Positions 40,754 through 40,938 of a stretch of 40,938 nt of DNA are shown here, in pieces. Position 1 is the stretch's first letter. Every line of letters starts with the position of its first letter. Below the pieces are notes generated by a model, which had not been told where the DNA came from, searched no databases, and was given only the letters and a program-made list of their open reading frames with translations. This DNA comes from Anaerolineae bacterium (GTDB taxonomy: Bacteria; Chloroflexota; Anaerolineae; J036; Brachytrichaceae), in assembly GCA_947476335.1 (NCBI GenBank), contig CANJQH010000024.1, positions 1 through 40,938 on the forward strand, in the 5' to 3' direction. A program made the translations under genes and the position numbers.

Positions 40754-40849
40754 CTAAGTTCCTGTCCATAAGTTTTGTCCGGCAGATTCGCCTCCCCCGC
40801 AAAGCCGGGGAGGCGAATCTGCCGCCAGAACTTTTGGCGAATCACTTAG
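40754..40849. repeat. Palindromic element B (96 bp), copy 3
   Basis: CTAAGTTCCTGTCC to GCGAATCACTTAG, with inner stem GGCAGATTCGCCTCCCC and a GCAAAGC tip. It abuts the 68-bp end unit and follows the permease stop. Confidence 0.92.
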
Positions 40850-40915
40850 TAGTCCGTCCAGGCAAAACTTGTGCGCGTCTGCCCTGTGCGAACCTTGCCT
40901 ACAACCCACATTGCG
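40848..40915 (-). repeat. 68-bp dispersed unit, right copy (inverted)
   Basis: Reverse complement of 181-248 with about three differences. Continues into tandem CGCAATGTGGG-type units (complement strand) up to the last base of the window. Confidence 0.85.
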
Positions 40916-40938
40916 CTCACATTGCGCCCACATTGCGC
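40905..40938 (-). repeat. 11-bp tandem repeat, right end
   Basis: Read on the minus strand, three CGCAATGTGRG units run off the window end. They are equivalent to the array at 126-191. Confidence 0.85.

Overview
The window looks like chromosomal DNA of a free-living bacterium, most probably a member of the Chloroflexota close to Anaerolineae. That placement is inference, based on gene style: a GT39-type enzyme with a C-terminal beta domain, a lipoprotein with a Pro/Thr/Ser linker, a PPi-type phosphofructokinase, frequent start codons only 6-10 nt after a -10 box, and abundant intergenic palindromes. There is no rRNA, CRISPR array, transposase or phage module. One tRNA gene is present. Both ends of the window carry the same 68-bp unit in opposite orientation, joined to an 11-bp tandem repeat, so the window may be a contig that breaks in a dispersed repeat.

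Layout. 1-733: tandem repeat and a sulfotransferase pseudogene. 886-2735: alpha/beta hydrolase and a membrane di-iron hydroxylase. 2890-4886: a conserved-looking pair of unknown function, then tRNA-Arg. 5009-8768: ABC exporter, GNAT acetyltransferase, PPi-type phosphofructokinase. 8961-11726 (minus): M20 peptidase and methylmalonyl-CoA mutase large chain. 12243-15119 (minus): multi-pass membrane protein, YqeC, TrmI. 15214-17423: lipoprotein converging on trpB. 17460-20788: 2TM coiled-coil protein, second GNAT, GT39-like membrane glycosyltransferase. 20798-24186 (minus): sugar ABC importer (binding protein and two permeases, no ATPase). 24837-27449: trpF and uvrC, divergent. 27453-30651 (minus): MFS transporter, then an arsR-flavoprotein pair. 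31156-35225: type I pullulanase and glutamate dehydrogenase. 35251-36874 (minus): comF-hpf and a 48-residue Flp-pilin-like gene. 37019-40730: zinc-ribbon coiled-coil protein, flavoprotein, KimA-like APC permease.

The genes are mostly housekeeping and central metabolism (glycolysis, propionyl-CoA/B12 metabolism, tryptophan, alpha-glucan use, glutamate, DNA repair, ribosome hibernation) and do not form one pathway. The alpha-glucan pullulanase and the sugar importer could cooperate, but they are not linked.

The most unusual content is non-coding. Several families of short palindromic elements share one architecture: conserved outer arms enclosing a near-perfect inner hairpin that ends in C5-loop-G5. 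The inner stem differs between copies but stays self-complementary. Family A is 112 bp (or about 83 bp) and family B is 96 bp. One B copy sits inside an A copy, and two short A copies contribute stop codons to genes. A second theme is that at least a dozen genes have a TAnnnT box 6-10 nt before the start codon, which predicts leaderless transcripts.
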